NCBI RefSeq assembly: GCF_009930815.1
Contig: NZ_CP022222.1
Coordinates: 558,001 to 622,000, forward strand
Direction of reading: 5' to 3'
Length of the DNA stretch: 64,000 nt
Origin: Bradyrhizobium sp. CCBAU 051011
GTDB taxonomy: Bacteria > Pseudomonadota > Alphaproteobacteria > Rhizobiales > Xanthobacteraceae
The notes below the pieces were generated by a model. That model ran no database searches, had not been told where the DNA came from, and saw only the letters and a list, made by a program, of their open reading frames with translations. Positions 1-9,135 of the stretch are shown here, piece after piece; the first letter of the stretch is position 1, and each line of letters starts with the position of its first letter. The position numbers and the translations under genes are program-made.

Positions 1-257
1 CCGTCTCCGTCTGCGGCGTCATCGGCTTTGTCGGCATCGTGGTGCCGCATCTGCTGCGGCTCGTCATCGGGCCCGCGCACCGCCTGCTGCTGCCAGCTTC
101 GATGCTGCTTGGCGCGGTGCTGCTGGTCGGCGCGGATACGATGGCCCGCACCATCGTGGCGCCCGCGGAAATGCCGATCGGTATCCTCACCGCGGCGGTC
201 GGCGCGCCGTTCTTCTTAGGAATGCTGCTGCGTCAGCGCGGACTTGTTTCGCTGTGA
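1..257 (+). CDS. hmuU: Heme ABC transporter permease, C-terminal part
   Basis: This is the 3' end of a FecCD-type permease; the reading frame is open from base 3, so the gene starts outside the window. The visible residues carry the family hallmark GFVGIVVPH, followed by HLLRL, and the usual end in which a last membrane helix runs into a short LLRQRG tail. Such permeases form the inner-membrane channel that moves heme or siderophore-bound iron delivered by a periplasmic binding protein. Its stop codon overlaps the GTG start of the ATPase gene that follows, so the two are co-transcribed and probably translationally coupled. The heme rather than siderophore assignment rests on the HmuV-like partner. 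Confidence 0.85.
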   Translation, partial: VSVCGVIGFVGIVVPHLLRLVIGPAHRLLLPASMLLGAVLLVGADTMARTIVAPAEMPIGILTAAVGAPFFLGMLLRQRGLVSL

Positions 258-1054
258 CCGCCCTTCTCGAAGCGCAGTCGGTCTCGATGGTGGTCGGTGG
301 CGCCACGCTGGTCGACGGTATCGACCTTTGCATCAAGGCGGGCGAGATGGTTGCCATCGTCGGCCCCAACGGCGCCGGCAAATCGACGCTGCTCCGGATG
401 CTGTCCGGCGACCTCTGCCCGACGCGCGGAAAGGTCAGGCTGAAGCAGCGCGACATCCGCCTCTATCCGCCGCGCCTTCTCGCGTTTCACCGCGCGATGT
501 TGTCGCAGCACGTCAACGTCACTTTCCCGTTCACGGTCGAGGAAATCGTCCATATGGGCGCGGGCGATGCCGGCCGCGCCACCGCCCAGCCATTGGTCGA
601 CGCGGCGCTCGGCGAGGTCGGGCTAGCGCATTTCAGCCAGCGGCAATTGCCGACGCTTTCCGGCGGCGAGCAGCAGCGCGCGCATTTTGCCCGCGTCCTG
701 GTGCAACTCGCCAGCGGCGAGGCAAAGCATGGCCCTGGCCTTCTCTTGCTGGATGAGCCGACCTCCAGCCTCGACATGCGCCACCAGGTCGATCTGGTGG
801 AAACAGCGCGGCGGCGAGCGCAGAATGGCACGGCGGTCATCGCCGTGCTGCATGATCTCAATCTCGCCATGCGCTTCGCCGACCGGATCGTGCTGCTGCA
901 TCGCGGCCGGCTCGCCGTCGACGGCGGCCGCAGTGAAGCAATCACAGCCGAGACCATCCGCCGGATTTTTGAGGTGGACGTCACGATCGACTATACCGAT
1001 CAGGGCGTGCCGTTCCTGCTGCCGCAGACGATGCGGCCGGCGGCATCGCCGTGA
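254..1054 (+). CDS. hmuV: Heme ABC transporter ATP-binding protein HmuV
   Basis: The 266-residue protein is an ABC ATPase that powers heme import with the upstream permease. Visible motifs are Walker A (GPNGAGKST, about residue 38), the signature [15 protein letters not shown], Walker [13 protein letters not shown] and the switch histidine in AVLHDLNLA. The signature and the short insertion before Walker B (SGEAKHGPG) are typical of HmuV/HemV in rhizobia. The start is a GTG at 254 that overlaps the permease stop in a GTGA arrangement. The length is normal for the family. No Irr or RirA box can be assigned here because the operon promoter lies outside the window. Confidence 0.93.
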   Translation: MTALLEAQSVSMVVGGATLVDGIDLCIKAGEMVAIVGPNGAGKSTLLRMLSGDLCPTRGKVRLKQRDIRLYPPRLLAFHRAMLSQHVNVTFPFTVEEIVHMGAGDAGRATAQPLVDAALGEVGLAHFSQRQLPTLSGGEQQRAHFARVLVQLASGEAKHGPGLLLLDEPTSSLDMRHQVDLVETARRRAQNGTAVIAVLHDLNLAMRFADRIVLLHRGRLAVDGGRSEAITAETIRRIFEVDVTIDYTDQGVPFLLPQTMRPAASP

Positions 1055-1081
1055 CGACGGCATAACGCCGCAGCCTTATCC

Positions 1082-1100
1082 AACAGCGTCACACGCTGTT
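1082..1100 (+). terminator. Hairpin after hmuV
   Basis: Two 8-bp arms (AACAGCGT and ACGCTGTT) form a perfect stem around a CAC loop, 27 bp after the hmuV stop. An A/T-rich stretch follows but there is no long T run, so this is a weak or candidate terminator of the heme operon. Confidence 0.4.
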
Positions 1101-1172
1101 CATAAAACTGTCAGCCGGCTGTTACAGCCGCTCCGCAAGACACGGCGCATCGTCATCACAAGGAGATCCGCC

Positions 1173-2525
1173 ATGCGCGTGTCATTGCTCTGCTCCGTCG
1201 CATCAGTCTTTCTGGCCAGTGCTGCATTCGCGCAAGGCGAAGGCGAATTTCCTGCCACGCTGAAGGGGCACACCGTGCTGCCGGCCCAATCCTTCATCGA
1301 CGCACCTACCGATGCGCCCGACGATCTCAAGACCGCGGGCAAATACACCACCGGCAAGCGCGTCGATGCTGCCGGCACCGTGATGGGCAAGTCCTATGAG
1401 CGGCCGACCGGCGTCTCGCTGCCGTTCAAGGGCCAGCCGCTGCAGGGCCACTCCGGCATCAAGGTGCTGGCAGACGGCTCGTTCTGGGTGCTCACCGACA
1501 ACGGCATGGGCTCGCGCTACAACTCGGCCGACTCGATGCTCTATCTCAACCGCCACAAGATCGACTGGGCCAGCGGCAAGATCGAGCGGCAGGAAACCAT
1601 CTTCCTGCACGATCCCGACAAGAAGGTGCCGTTCCGCATCCTGCATGAGGACACCGCCAAGCGTTACCTCACCGGCGCCGATTTCGACACCGAAGGCTTT
1701 CAGATCGTCGGCGACACCTTCTGGATCGGCGACGAGTTCGGCCCCTACGTGCTGAAGGCCGACAAGACCGGCAAGATCCTGGCGGTGTTCGAGACCACCG
1801 CCGACGGCAAGCCGGTGCGCTCGCCGGATCACTGGTCGGTGCAGTCGCCGGCGGCGCCTGGCGCGAGCTACACCACGGTCAACCTGCGCCGCTCCAAGGG
1901 CTATGAAGGTTTTGCCGCTTCGAAGGACGGCAAATTCCTCTATGGCCTGCTCGAAGGCCCGCTGTGGGACGCCGAGAAAAAGGACGTCGAAAAGATCGAT
2001 GGCAAGGAAGCCGCACGTATTCTCGAATTCGACGTCGCGGCGGAAAAATTCACCGGCCGCTTTTGGCAATATGTGTTCGAGCAGAACGGCAACGCCATCG
2101 GCGACTTCAACATGATCGACGCGTCAAGCGGCCTGATTATCGAGCGCGACAATGGCGAAGGCACCGCCGACAAGGCCTGCCCGGCCGGCCAGCGCGGCGA
2201 GAACTGCTTTCCCGATCTCGCCAAATTCAAGCGCGTCTACAAGGTCGAGCTTTCCGACGCCAATGTCGGCAAGCCGGTGCGCAAGATCGCTTATGTCGAC
2301 CTGATGAAGATCCGGGATCCCGACAAGAAGGCACGCAAGCCGCTCAATGACGGCGTGCTGACGTTCCCGTTCTTCACCATCGAGAACGTCGATCGCGTCG
2401 ACGAGACGCATATCATCGTCGGCAACGACAACAATCTGCCGTTCTCCTCCAGCCGCGATCCCAACAAGGCCGACGACAACGAGTTCGTGCTGCTGGAAGT
2501 GGCGGAGTTCCTGAAGGCGAAGTGA
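1173..2525 (+). CDS. Exported esterase-like phytase-family protein
   Basis: The product is about 450 residues and begins with a clear Sec signal peptide (SVASVFLASAAFAQ), so the mature protein is periplasmic or secreted. The body matches the esterase-like phytase family (a beta-propeller fold): repeated acidic and glycine-rich strands such as FWVLTDNGMGSRYNSADS, WIGDEFGPYVL, GYEGFAASKDG and NDNNLPFSS. These proteins are thought to hydrolyse phosphomonoesters, but the substrate is not visible. The start at 1173 is chosen because AGGAG lies just upstream and the signal peptide begins there; the open frame extends further upstream without coding character. It is monocistronic, ending at an intergenic hairpin repeat. 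Confidence 0.85.
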   Translation: MRVSLLCSVASVFLASAAFAQGEGEFPATLKGHTVLPAQSFIDAPTDAPDDLKTAGKYTTGKRVDAAGTVMGKSYERPTGVSLPFKGQPLQGHSGIKVLADGSFWVLTDNGMGSRYNSADSMLYLNRHKIDWASGKIERQETIFLHDPDKKVPFRILHEDTAKRYLTGADFDTEGFQIVGDTFWIGDEFGPYVLKADKTGKILAVFETTADGKPVRSPDHWSVQSPAAPGASYTTVNLRRSKGYEGFAASKDGKFLYGLLEGPLWDAEKKDVEKIDGKEAARILEFDVAAEKFTGRFWQYVFEQNGNAIGDFNMIDASSGLIIERDNGEGTADKACPAGQRGENCFPDLAKFKRVYKVELSDANVGKPVRKIAYVDLMKIRDPDKKARKPLNDGVLTFPFFTIENVDRVDETHIIVGNDNNLPFSSSRDPNKADDNEFVLLEVAEFLKAK

Positions 2526-2543
2526 GCGCCGTCGCCGCCTCAC

Positions 2544-2574
2544 TCCCTCTCCCCGTGAGGAACGGGGAGAGGGA
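2544..2574. repeat. Palindromic repeat, CTCTCCCC family (family A)
   Basis: A 13-bp perfect inverted repeat (TCCCTCTCCCCGT and its complement) encloses a GAGGA loop. Members of the same family occur at 5609, 35982/37185, 40661, 41161 and 52968. Here it sits between two convergent genes and could act as a terminator for both. Confidence 0.8.
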
Positions 2575-2590
2575 GACAACCCGTTCTGCG

Positions 2591-3448
2591 CTACGGCAGC
2601 ACTGTCCTTCGCCGGCTGAGCGCATTCGACCGCTCGATCCATTCCGGCAGTGGCGCACCATCCCGGTGCCGCCCGCCGGCGCAGGCGGCCGCCCAGGCCG
2701 CGACAGCACCGAGCAATATCGCGGTCGCTACCGAGAAGGCGAGGATGATGGTGCTGCGCCGCGACCTCGCGATCGCCGTCTTGGCGTTGGCGATCACGCT
2801 ATCGACCCGCTTTTCCGCATCGGGTGCAGAAAGCCCAGTCAGCGCGCCAACCTGCTGAATGAGATAGGTACGGTCGTCGGCGCTCAAGCCGCTGTGGCTC
2901 GAGGTGGTGAGCAGGATGCGGCCGGCTTCGGCGCGCTCGGCGCTGAGATCGGTATTGGGCGCGCGACGGCCGGCGCGAAACAGCCGGTCCAGCTCATAGC
3001 TCAACAGCGGTTCGGCCGCGCTCGCCTGCGCGGAGGTGCGCATCGAGGGCGTCCGGCTGATCGTGGCCGCGCCGATCAGGGCGGCGAGAATGGCGCCCAT
3101 GACGACAGCGAGCGCCCAGGAGCCGAGGCCATGCGCGCCGTCGACGTGCTCGGTTTCCTCCACCGTGGCCGCGCCGACCGGGACACGGCTATGTCCAGCG
3201 ATGTAGCCGCCGAGGCCGAAGCTGAGCACGGCCTGAATGATCAGGTAAAGCCCGGACAGGATTGCCAGTGCTGCAGAAGCATCGCGCCACGTTGGCGCCG
3301 TCGACGTGACGCCGAGGCCAATGGTGACGGCGAACGTCAGCAGCACCGACGAGAGCGCCGTCGCCGCGAACGCCCCCAGCACAATCGGCGACCACTGCAG
3401 GAATCGCGGCGCGATGTCGGTGCGCGCCGCGGGCGTGACGTTTTCCAT
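2591..3448 (-). CDS. Multi-pass inner-membrane protein (PhnA-like label)
   Basis: The protein has about 285 residues and several hydrophobic segments: WSPIVLGAFAATALSSVLLTF, a second helix LAILSGLYLIIQAVLSFGLGGYIAG, a third near SWALAVVMGAILAALIG, and a C-terminal helix STIILAFSVATAILLGAVAAW. Between them lies a soluble stretch of about 90 residues. Related Bradyrhizobium proteins carry the uninformative name PhnA-like; no catalytic motif is visible and the function is unknown. The start at 3448 is preferred over an ATG 12 bases upstream because GGAGA sits at the right distance. It probably forms a unit with the 24-residue membrane peptide gene immediately upstream. Confidence 0.7.
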   Translation of the reverse strand: MENVTPAARTDIAPRFLQWSPIVLGAFAATALSSVLLTFAVTIGLGVTSTAPTWRDASAALAILSGLYLIIQAVLSFGLGGYIAGHSRVPVGAATVEETEHVDGAHGLGSWALAVVMGAILAALIGAATISRTPSMRTSAQASAAEPLLSYELDRLFRAGRRAPNTDLSAERAEAGRILLTTSSHSGLSADDRTYLIQQVGALTGLSAPDAEKRVDSVIANAKTAIARSRRSTIILAFSVATAILLGAVAAWAAACAGGRHRDGAPLPEWIERSNALSRRRTVLP

Positions 3449-3464
3449 CGGTTTCTCCATGGCG

Positions 3465-3539
3465 CTAGCGAAGGCCGAAGAACGACAGAATCGCCAGGAT
3501 CACGACAATGAGGCCGACGAGATAGATGAGACCGTGCAT
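3465..3539 (-). CDS. 24-residue single-span membrane peptide
   Basis: A very short open frame encodes MHGLIYLVGLIVVILAILSF followed by FGLR. It is almost wholly one transmembrane helix with a positively charged C-terminus. It has a strong ribosome site, GGAGG five bases before the ATG, and ends 16 bases before the start of the next membrane protein gene on the same strand, which suggests a two-gene unit. Similar tiny hydrophobic proteins are widespread in Bradyrhizobium and other rhizobia, with no known role. Confidence 0.7.
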   Translation of the reverse strand: MHGLIYLVGLIVVILAILSFFGLR

Positions 3540-3731
3540 GGTTTCCTCCGTATGCCCTGCCTCCATTTCTCAATCGACAATCTGCCGGAATCGGCAAAGT
3601 TCCTCACGCTGACAGGAAAAAGAAGCAATCCACCGCGCGCGATTGCGGTTCAGAACCACGGAGTCCGTTCTTTTATGGGGGCGGCTCAATCCCCATATCT
3701 GGTCCATGCGAACATTTCCGAGAATACTGGC

Positions 3732-4307
3732 ATGACAGGGCAGCTCGCCCTCTTTGCCGACGAACAGAGCTCGCCGGCAGGCCTGCAATATGTCGCCGAA
3801 TTCATCGCGCCGGATCTCGAGCGCGAACTCATTGACCGCGTCGCGGCCCTGCCGCTGCAGCCGTTCCAGTTCGGCTCGTTCGAGGGCAAACGGCGGGTGG
3901 CGTCGTTCGGATTCCGTTACGATTACACGCTGCAGCGGCTGCAGCCGGCCGAGCCGATCCCAGCCTGGCTTGCACCCCTGATCGAGAAGGTCGAGGCACA
4001 TGGCGGACCATCGACCCGCATCGGCCAGGTTCTCTGCACCGAATATGACACCGGCGTCGGGATCGCCTGGCATCGGGACAAGCCGCATTTTGATTGGATC
4101 TTCGGCCTGTCGCTCGGCGCCTCGTGCAAATTCCGCTTCCGCCGGCCTGCTGGGGAGAAGTGGCAGCGCTACACGCTCGAGGCAGCGCCGCGCTCGCTCT
4201 ACATGATATCAGGCGAAGCTCGGCGGGTCTGGGAACACAGCATTCCGGCCGTCGAGGCACCGCGCTATTCGATCACCTTCCGGACGATGGTCGATCGAAA
4301 GACCTGA
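3732..4307 (+). CDS. alkB: AlkB-like 2-oxoglutarate/Fe(II) dioxygenase
   Basis: The 191-residue protein belongs to the AlkB family, which removes alkyl groups from damaged nucleic acid bases by oxidation with 2-oxoglutarate and Fe(II). The metal-binding HxD is visible in GIAWHRDKPHFD and the distal histidine in VWEHSIPAV; the 2-oxoglutarate-binding arginines lie in APRYSITFRTM. The sequence LCTEYDTGVGIAWHRD is close to other short alphaproteobacterial AlkB proteins. The start at 3732 gives the family N-terminus (LALFADE); an in-frame ATG at 3675 would add 19 residues. No Ada or other adaptive-response gene is adjacent, so regulation is not evident. Confidence 0.88.
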   Translation: MTGQLALFADEQSSPAGLQYVAEFIAPDLERELIDRVAALPLQPFQFGSFEGKRRVASFGFRYDYTLQRLQPAEPIPAWLAPLIEKVEAHGGPSTRIGQVLCTEYDTGVGIAWHRDKPHFDWIFGLSLGASCKFRFRRPAGEKWQRYTLEAAPRSLYMISGEARRVWEHSIPAVEAPRYSITFRTMVDRKT

Positions 4308-4356
4308 CGGCCCGGGCCTGATAAACTACCGCTCGATTGAGATCTCGCAGGAGCCG

Positions 4357-5595
4357 ATGGCAAGACGTACCGGCAGCGCCGACCTACCCCTGCATGACGG
4401 ACGCGTTCCCGCCTGGCTCGGCGTGCGCATGTCCTCGCTCGGCGCCATCATCACGCAAGGCATCGTGCATCATTACGGACGCGATGAATTCCTGCGGCGG
4501 CTGTCGCATCCGTTCTGGTTTCAGTCATTCGGCGCGGTCATGGGCATGGACTGGCACTCGTCCGGCATCACCACCAGCGTCATCGGCGCGCTGAAGCGCG
4601 GACTGAAGCCGCTGGAGGGCGAGCTTGGCATCCACGTCTGCGGCGGCCGGGGACAACATTCGCGCAAGACGCCCGACGAGCTTCGCCTGCTCGGCGAACG
4701 CATTGGCTTCGATGCGCCGCAATTGGTCCGGACCAGCCGACTCGTCGCCAAGGTCGACAGCGCCGCCGTGCAGGACGGTTTCGATCTCTATCTCCACGGC
4801 TTCTTCGTCACCGACGACGGCAAATGGACCGTGGTGCAGCAGGGCATGAACGGCGACAAGCGGCAGGCGCGCCGCTACCACTGGCACTCCGAACAGCTCG
4901 AAAGTTTTGTCGACGAGCCGCACAGCGCTATCGACGGCCCGGCGCAGGGCGAGATCGTCAACCTCACCGACCGCCGGGCGGAGCGCTCGCGCGCGGCGCA
5001 GCTTGAATTGCTGGGCGAGATGGGCCCGGACCGCATCGTTAGCGAGCTCGCTGCAATGGAGGGCAAGGCACCGGCGCAGGCCGTGCTGCCTCATCTCGTG
5101 ATGCCCGCGCACCATGACGTCCGATCAAGTGACGTGTTCAGTCGCCGCCTGCACGGCACGCTGGCAGCGGCGGCCGAGCGCGGGCCGGTCGATTTTCCGG
5201 AATTGCTGCTGACGCCCGGCGTCGGGCTGCGCACCGTTCGTTCGCTCGCCATGGTCGCCGAAGTCGTCCATGGCGCACCGTACCGTTTCGCCGATCCCGC
5301 CCGCTTCTCGCTGGCGCATGGCGGCAAGGACCGCCATCCCTACCCCGTACCGATCAAGGTCTACGATGAGACCATTCGCGTGCTGAAGTCGGCGGTACAG
5401 AATGCAAAACTCGGCCGCGACGAAGAGATGCAGGCCTTGAAGCGGCTCGACGACCAGTCGCGCCGGCTCGAACGTTCGGCGCAGGGGCCGTCGCTCGACA
5501 CGTTCATTGCGGGCGAACGCGCCGCTTCGCCAGCGCTAGACGGCCGCTCGGTGTTTGGATGGGAAGCGGAGTTGAATGCGGCCAAGCGCAAATGA
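4357..5595 (+). CDS. DUF763 domain protein
   Basis: This 412-residue protein has the full DUF763 architecture. Recognisable blocks are the N-terminal TGSADLPLHDGRVPAWL, the VHHYGRDEFLRRLSHPFWFQ segment, the GMDWHSSGITTSVIGALK block and the HVCGGRGQHSRKTP motif. A helix-hairpin-helix-like stretch, LLTPGVGLRTVRSLAMVAEVVHG, follows near residue 290; it suggests DNA binding and is a common reason to suspect a repair or nuclease role, but no activity is established. The start at 4357 is supported by CAGGAG eight bases upstream. It is followed directly by a perfect hairpin repeat that may end transcription. Confidence 0.85.
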   Translation: MARRTGSADLPLHDGRVPAWLGVRMSSLGAIITQGIVHHYGRDEFLRRLSHPFWFQSFGAVMGMDWHSSGITTSVIGALKRGLKPLEGELGIHVCGGRGQHSRKTPDELRLLGERIGFDAPQLVRTSRLVAKVDSAAVQDGFDLYLHGFFVTDDGKWTVVQQGMNGDKRQARRYHWHSEQLESFVDEPHSAIDGPAQGEIVNLTDRRAERSRAAQLELLGEMGPDRIVSELAAMEGKAPAQAVLPHLVMPAHHDVRSSDVFSRRLHGTLAAAAERGPVDFPELLLTPGVGLRTVRSLAMVAEVVHGAPYRFADPARFSLAHGGKDRHPYPVPIKVYDETIRVLKSAVQNAKLGRDEEMQALKRLDDQSRRLERSAQGPSLDTFIAGERAASPALDGRSVFGWEAELNAAKRK

Positions 5596-5608
5596 GCACG
5601 GACGCTTC

Positions 5609-5645
5609 CTCTCCCTCTCCCCGTGAAGAACGGGGAGAGGGAGAG
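5609..5645. repeat. Palindromic repeat, family A
   Basis: A 16-bp perfect inverted repeat with a GAAGA loop lies between two convergent genes. It is the longest uninterrupted stem of the family in this window and could act as a bidirectional terminator. Confidence 0.85.
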
Positions 5646-5656
5646 ACGCCGCCGCC

Positions 5657-7327
5657 CTACCCCGCCGGCACCATCACGACGCCCTTGTCCTTGGGCCAGC
5701 GTATCCGCCAGGCGAAGTTGATGTCCCTCACCTCGCCTGCCTTGGCCTCAAACGCCCATTCCAGCACGCCGCGCCGATCGCGCACATTGGTCGCGGACGG
5801 CGGCGTCGTGGAGGACAGCATCTCGACCTGGATCTCCTCGTTCTCGCTGACCGGCAACTGGTCCTCGATCGCGATCCGGATCGGGAAATCATGGCCGTTG
5901 CGCACCGTGGTCTTGAACGCGCGCTCATCGGTCTTCGAGGTCGTCACGATCAGCCCAGCCGATCCCTCGTTGCGCTTGAGAACGGTGCGCTCGATCTTGA
6001 TCTTGTCGTCGGCGCCGAAGCCGAGCCGCACGGTCTCGTCCTTGCTGGCGGCGGCCATCTGCCCGCGGCCGACGAACACGCCGTCGCGGTAGATCGCGAC
6101 CCGGCCCGGCGGCAATGGTGCGTCCTCGGTTTGCTTGAAGCTCGCTTCGACGAACGCGGTCGGATCCAGCACCGGCGCCGCGCGCACCGCTAGATCGGGC
6201 GCAATGGTCGTGCTGGAGATGCGCAGGCTTTTTGCGCCTTCGCTGGCACCGAGGCTGACGCGCCCCGGAATCTTGAACACCACCTGGAAGCCGCTGACAT
6301 CGGCCACGGCCTGTTGCTCGGCCGCCCTCTCCATCACGGCCTCATCGCTCTTCCCCGCGCCAAAGCGAAACTGCCTCAGCCTGTCCATGGATGGTGCCGC
6401 CGCAGAATCCGATGCAGACGCCGCCGGACGCGGTACTTGCGGGTATTGAACGACAAGCGACTTCAGGTCGGGCGCTTTGCCGCCGCGCGCCGTGCGCACG
6501 GTGGAAACGGCGAGCGCGACATTCGACCAATCCTCGCCGGTGTTTTGCGTGATTTCGGCGCGGCGCACCAGTTCGAGCACCGGCTTGCGATCCCTGGCGC
6601 CAGTGTCGAGCCGGGCGTCGTAGAGCGGCGTCCAGCGCGCATTGCGCACCGCATAGGTCACCCGCAGCGTCGCCTTGGTGGCGGCGGCGGCCGCAAGTTC
6701 GATCCGCACCTCAAGCTTGTTCGGCGGCTTCTGCGCCTTGTCCTGTTCAAGCCGCGCGATTTCACGGTCGAGTTCGCGCTGCTTGCGCTGGGCGTCGCGG
6801 ATCGCAGCATCGGCGCTGGCGATTTCGTCGCCGACCGCGGCAAAGGCCGTGCGCCATTCGGAGATCGGCCGGGCCTCACCCTTGTCGCCGATGCCGGCCG
6901 GCGAAGTATCCGCAAAACGTTCGGCGAATTTGCGCCGGGCGGCCGCCGCATCGATCGCGCCTTGCAGATTGGCGCGCTCGTCCTTCAGCGCCTCGATGCG
7001 CTTGTCGAGTTCGGGCAGGTTCACCGGCGGCGCCGCGCGCGGCGGTTTGGCATCGATCGCGCCGATCGTAAGCTTTGCGCCGGCCTCACCCTCGACCCGC
7101 AGCGAGGACGGGTCCAGCGTCAGCGGGAAATCCTTCAGAACAGCGGAATTCTCGCCGGCCAGCAGGTCGACCGTGATGAGGCGCGTGACGCTGGCGCCGT
7201 CGGGGTAGACAGTCACGGCGTCCACCGCCGAACTGGCGGCCACGTCAGCCGCGCGCGCCCCGCCGACGGCAAACGCCGTCAGCACGGCGACACTCGCCGT
7301 CAAAAAACCGTTCGCTTTCAATCTCAT
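5657..7327 (-). CDS. MuiA-like exported protein (DUF4139)
   Basis: The product is about 556 residues with a signal peptide (LTASVAVLTAFAVGGARAA). It has the two-part layout of the mucoidy-inhibitor MuiA family. An N-terminal DUF4140-like region (VDAVTVYPDGASVTRLITVDL) is followed by a coiled coil at about residues 95-205, rich in Glu, Lys, Arg and Ala. The C-terminal DUF4139 domain includes VTYAVRNARWTPLYDARLD and ends in the RDINFAWRIRWPKDKG block. The founding member affects exopolysaccharide phenotype; the molecular activity is unknown. The start at 7327 has AGGAGAG upstream and yields the signal peptide, whereas the open frame extends 15 codons further. Confidence 0.85.
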   Translation of the reverse strand: MRLKANGFLTASVAVLTAFAVGGARAADVAASSAVDAVTVYPDGASVTRLITVDLLAGENSAVLKDFPLTLDPSSLRVEGEAGAKLTIGAIDAKPPRAAPPVNLPELDKRIEALKDERANLQGAIDAAAARRKFAERFADTSPAGIGDKGEARPISEWRTAFAAVGDEIASADAAIRDAQRKQRELDREIARLEQDKAQKPPNKLEVRIELAAAAATKATLRVTYAVRNARWTPLYDARLDTGARDRKPVLELVRRAEITQNTGEDWSNVALAVSTVRTARGGKAPDLKSLVVQYPQVPRPAASASDSAAAPSMDRLRQFRFGAGKSDEAVMERAAEQQAVADVSGFQVVFKIPGRVSLGASEGAKSLRISSTTIAPDLAVRAAPVLDPTAFVEASFKQTEDAPLPPGRVAIYRDGVFVGRGQMAAASKDETVRLGFGADDKIKIERTVLKRNEGSAGLIVTTSKTDERAFKTTVRNGHDFPIRIAIEDQLPVSENEEIQVEMLSSTTPPSATNVRDRRGVLEWAFEAKAGEVRDINFAWRIRWPKDKGVVMVPAG

Positions 7328-7509
7328 GGATTTCTCTCCTGAACCGTTCGCCCGATGGCGACGCGCCAGCAATGCCCATCACCCCCGGTCATGAGACGCG
7401 GCAAGCGAGAAACCGGTTCGATTGAGATTTGAGGCTTCCATGCGGCTTCGCCGCGGCAGGACCGCGGCAAAGAGTAACTCCCCCTCCGAGAGGGAAGGAC
7501 CGACGCGGC

Positions 7510-9099
7510 CTAGAACACCAGCGCCTTTGCCTGCTTCACCTGCGGCAGCGCCTGCACCTTGCTCAGCACCTCGGCGGGTACAGGACCGTCGATCTCGACC
7601 AGCGCGATGGCGTCGCCGCCCTGCTTGGTGCGGCCGAGATGGAAGGTAGCGATGTTGATCTGGGCCGCGCCGAGCAGGCTGGCGAAGCTGCCGATGAAGC
7701 CGGGCTTGTCCTCGTTAGTGACGTAGATCATCGATTTGCCGAACTCGGCATCGACGCGGATGCCCTTGATGTCGACCAGCCGCGGCTTGCCGTCGTGATA
7801 GACGGTGCCCGACACCGAGCGTTCCTGCCGTTCGGTGGTGACGGTCACGGTGATCAGGCTTTCATAGTCGCTCTGCGCCGCGCGCACGATTTCGTCCACC
7901 ACCATGCCGCGCTCCTTCGCAACAACAGGCGCGGAGACCACGTTGACCTCGCCCAGCATCGGCCGCAGCAGGCCCGACAGCACCGCCGAGGTGATCGCCT
8001 TGATCTTCATCTCGGCGACATGGCCCTCATAGGTGATCTCGGTCTTCAGGATCCCGCTCTCGGTGAGCTGGCCGGCGAACGAGCCGAGCTTTTCGGCGAG
8101 CTCGATGAACGGCTTCAGCTTCGGCGCTTCCTCCGCTGTGATCGAGGGGAAGTTCACCGCGTTCGAGATCGCGCCGGTCAAGAGATAGTCAGACATCTGC
8201 TCGGCGACCTGCAGCGCGACGTTCTCCTGCGCTTCCGTGGTGGAGGCGCCGAGATGCGGCGTGCAGATCACGTTGGGATGGCCGAACAGCACGTTCTTGG
8301 TGGCGGGCTCCTCGACGAACACGTCGAAGGCTGCGCCGGCGACATGCTTGGAATTCAGCGCGTCGAGCAGCGCCTGCTCATCGACCAGACCGCCGCGGGC
8401 GCAGTTGATGATGCGAACGCCTTTCTTCATTTTCGCAATCGCCGCCGCGTCGATGATGTTCCTGGTCTTCTCGGTCAGCGGCGTGTGCAGCGTGATGAAA
8501 TCGGCACGCTTGAGCAGTTCATCGAGTTCGACCTTCTCGACGCCGATGTCCTTGGCGCGCTCGGGCGACAGGAACGGATCGAACGCGACCACCTTCATGC
8601 GCAGGCCGAGCGCGCGGTCAGCGGCGATCGTGCCGATATTGCCGCAGCCGATCACGCCCAGCGTCTTGCCGGTGATCTCGACGCCCATGAAGCGGTTCTT
8701 CTCCCACTTGCCGGCCTGGGTAGAGGCATCGGCCTGCGGAATTTCGCGCGCCAGCGCCAGCATCAGCGTGATCGCGTGTTCCGCGGTCGTGATCGAATTG
8801 CCGAACGGCGTATTCATCACGATGATGCCCTTGGCGGTGGCTGCGGGTATCTCGACATTGTCGACGCCGATGCCGGCGCGGCCGATCACCTTGAGCTTGG
8901 TCGCCTTGTCGATGATCTTCGCGGTCGCTTTCGTCGCCGAGCGGATCGCAAGGCCGTCGTAATTGCCGATGATCTCGGCGAGCTTGTCCTTGTCCTTGCC
9001 GAGATTGGGCTGGAAGTCGACCTCGACGCCGCGATCCCTGAAGATCTGCACGGCTGCGGGGGAGAGCGCGTCGGAAATGAGAACTTTGGGTTTGGTCAT
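7510..9099 (-). CDS. serA: D-3-phosphoglycerate dehydrogenase
   Basis: The 529-residue enzyme oxidises 3-phosphoglycerate to 3-phosphohydroxypyruvate, the first step of serine synthesis. The NAD-binding motif is GVIGCGNIGTIAADRA (about residue 145). Catalytic residues sit in INCARGGLVDE (Arg), VFVEEP (Glu) and CTPHLGAST (His). A long C-terminal part contains the allosteric substrate-binding domain and an ACT domain (KPGFIGSFASLLGAAQINIA) that normally senses serine. This is the long form of the enzyme, with length typical of alphaproteobacteria. It is the third gene of a serC-sseB-serA cluster on the same strand, 36 bases after the SseB-like gene. Confidence 0.96.
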   Translation of the reverse strand: MTKPKVLISDALSPAAVQIFRDRGVEVDFQPNLGKDKDKLAEIIGNYDGLAIRSATKATAKIIDKATKLKVIGRAGIGVDNVEIPAATAKGIIVMNTPFGNSITTAEHAITLMLALAREIPQADASTQAGKWEKNRFMGVEITGKTLGVIGCGNIGTIAADRALGLRMKVVAFDPFLSPERAKDIGVEKVELDELLKRADFITLHTPLTEKTRNIIDAAAIAKMKKGVRIINCARGGLVDEQALLDALNSKHVAGAAFDVFVEEPATKNVLFGHPNVICTPHLGASTTEAQENVALQVAEQMSDYLLTGAISNAVNFPSITAEEAPKLKPFIELAEKLGSFAGQLTESGILKTEITYEGHVAEMKIKAITSAVLSGLLRPMLGEVNVVSAPVVAKERGMVVDEIVRAAQSDYESLITVTVTTERQERSVSGTVYHDGKPRLVDIKGIRVDAEFGKSMIYVTNEDKPGFIGSFASLLGAAQINIATFHLGRTKQGGDAIALVEIDGPVPAEVLSKVQALPQVKQAKALVF

Positions 9100-9135
9100 G
9101 GGATTTCTGCCTGAAGTGTCCTGAGGAAGCCGCCA

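Noticed and set aside
7441..7495. Small GC hairpins after serA
   Set aside because: Short 5-bp stems in high-GC DNA are common by chance and no T run follows.
7429..9114. A 561-codon frame opposite serA
   Set aside because: It is a shadow frame of serA, which has all catalytic motifs on the minus strand.
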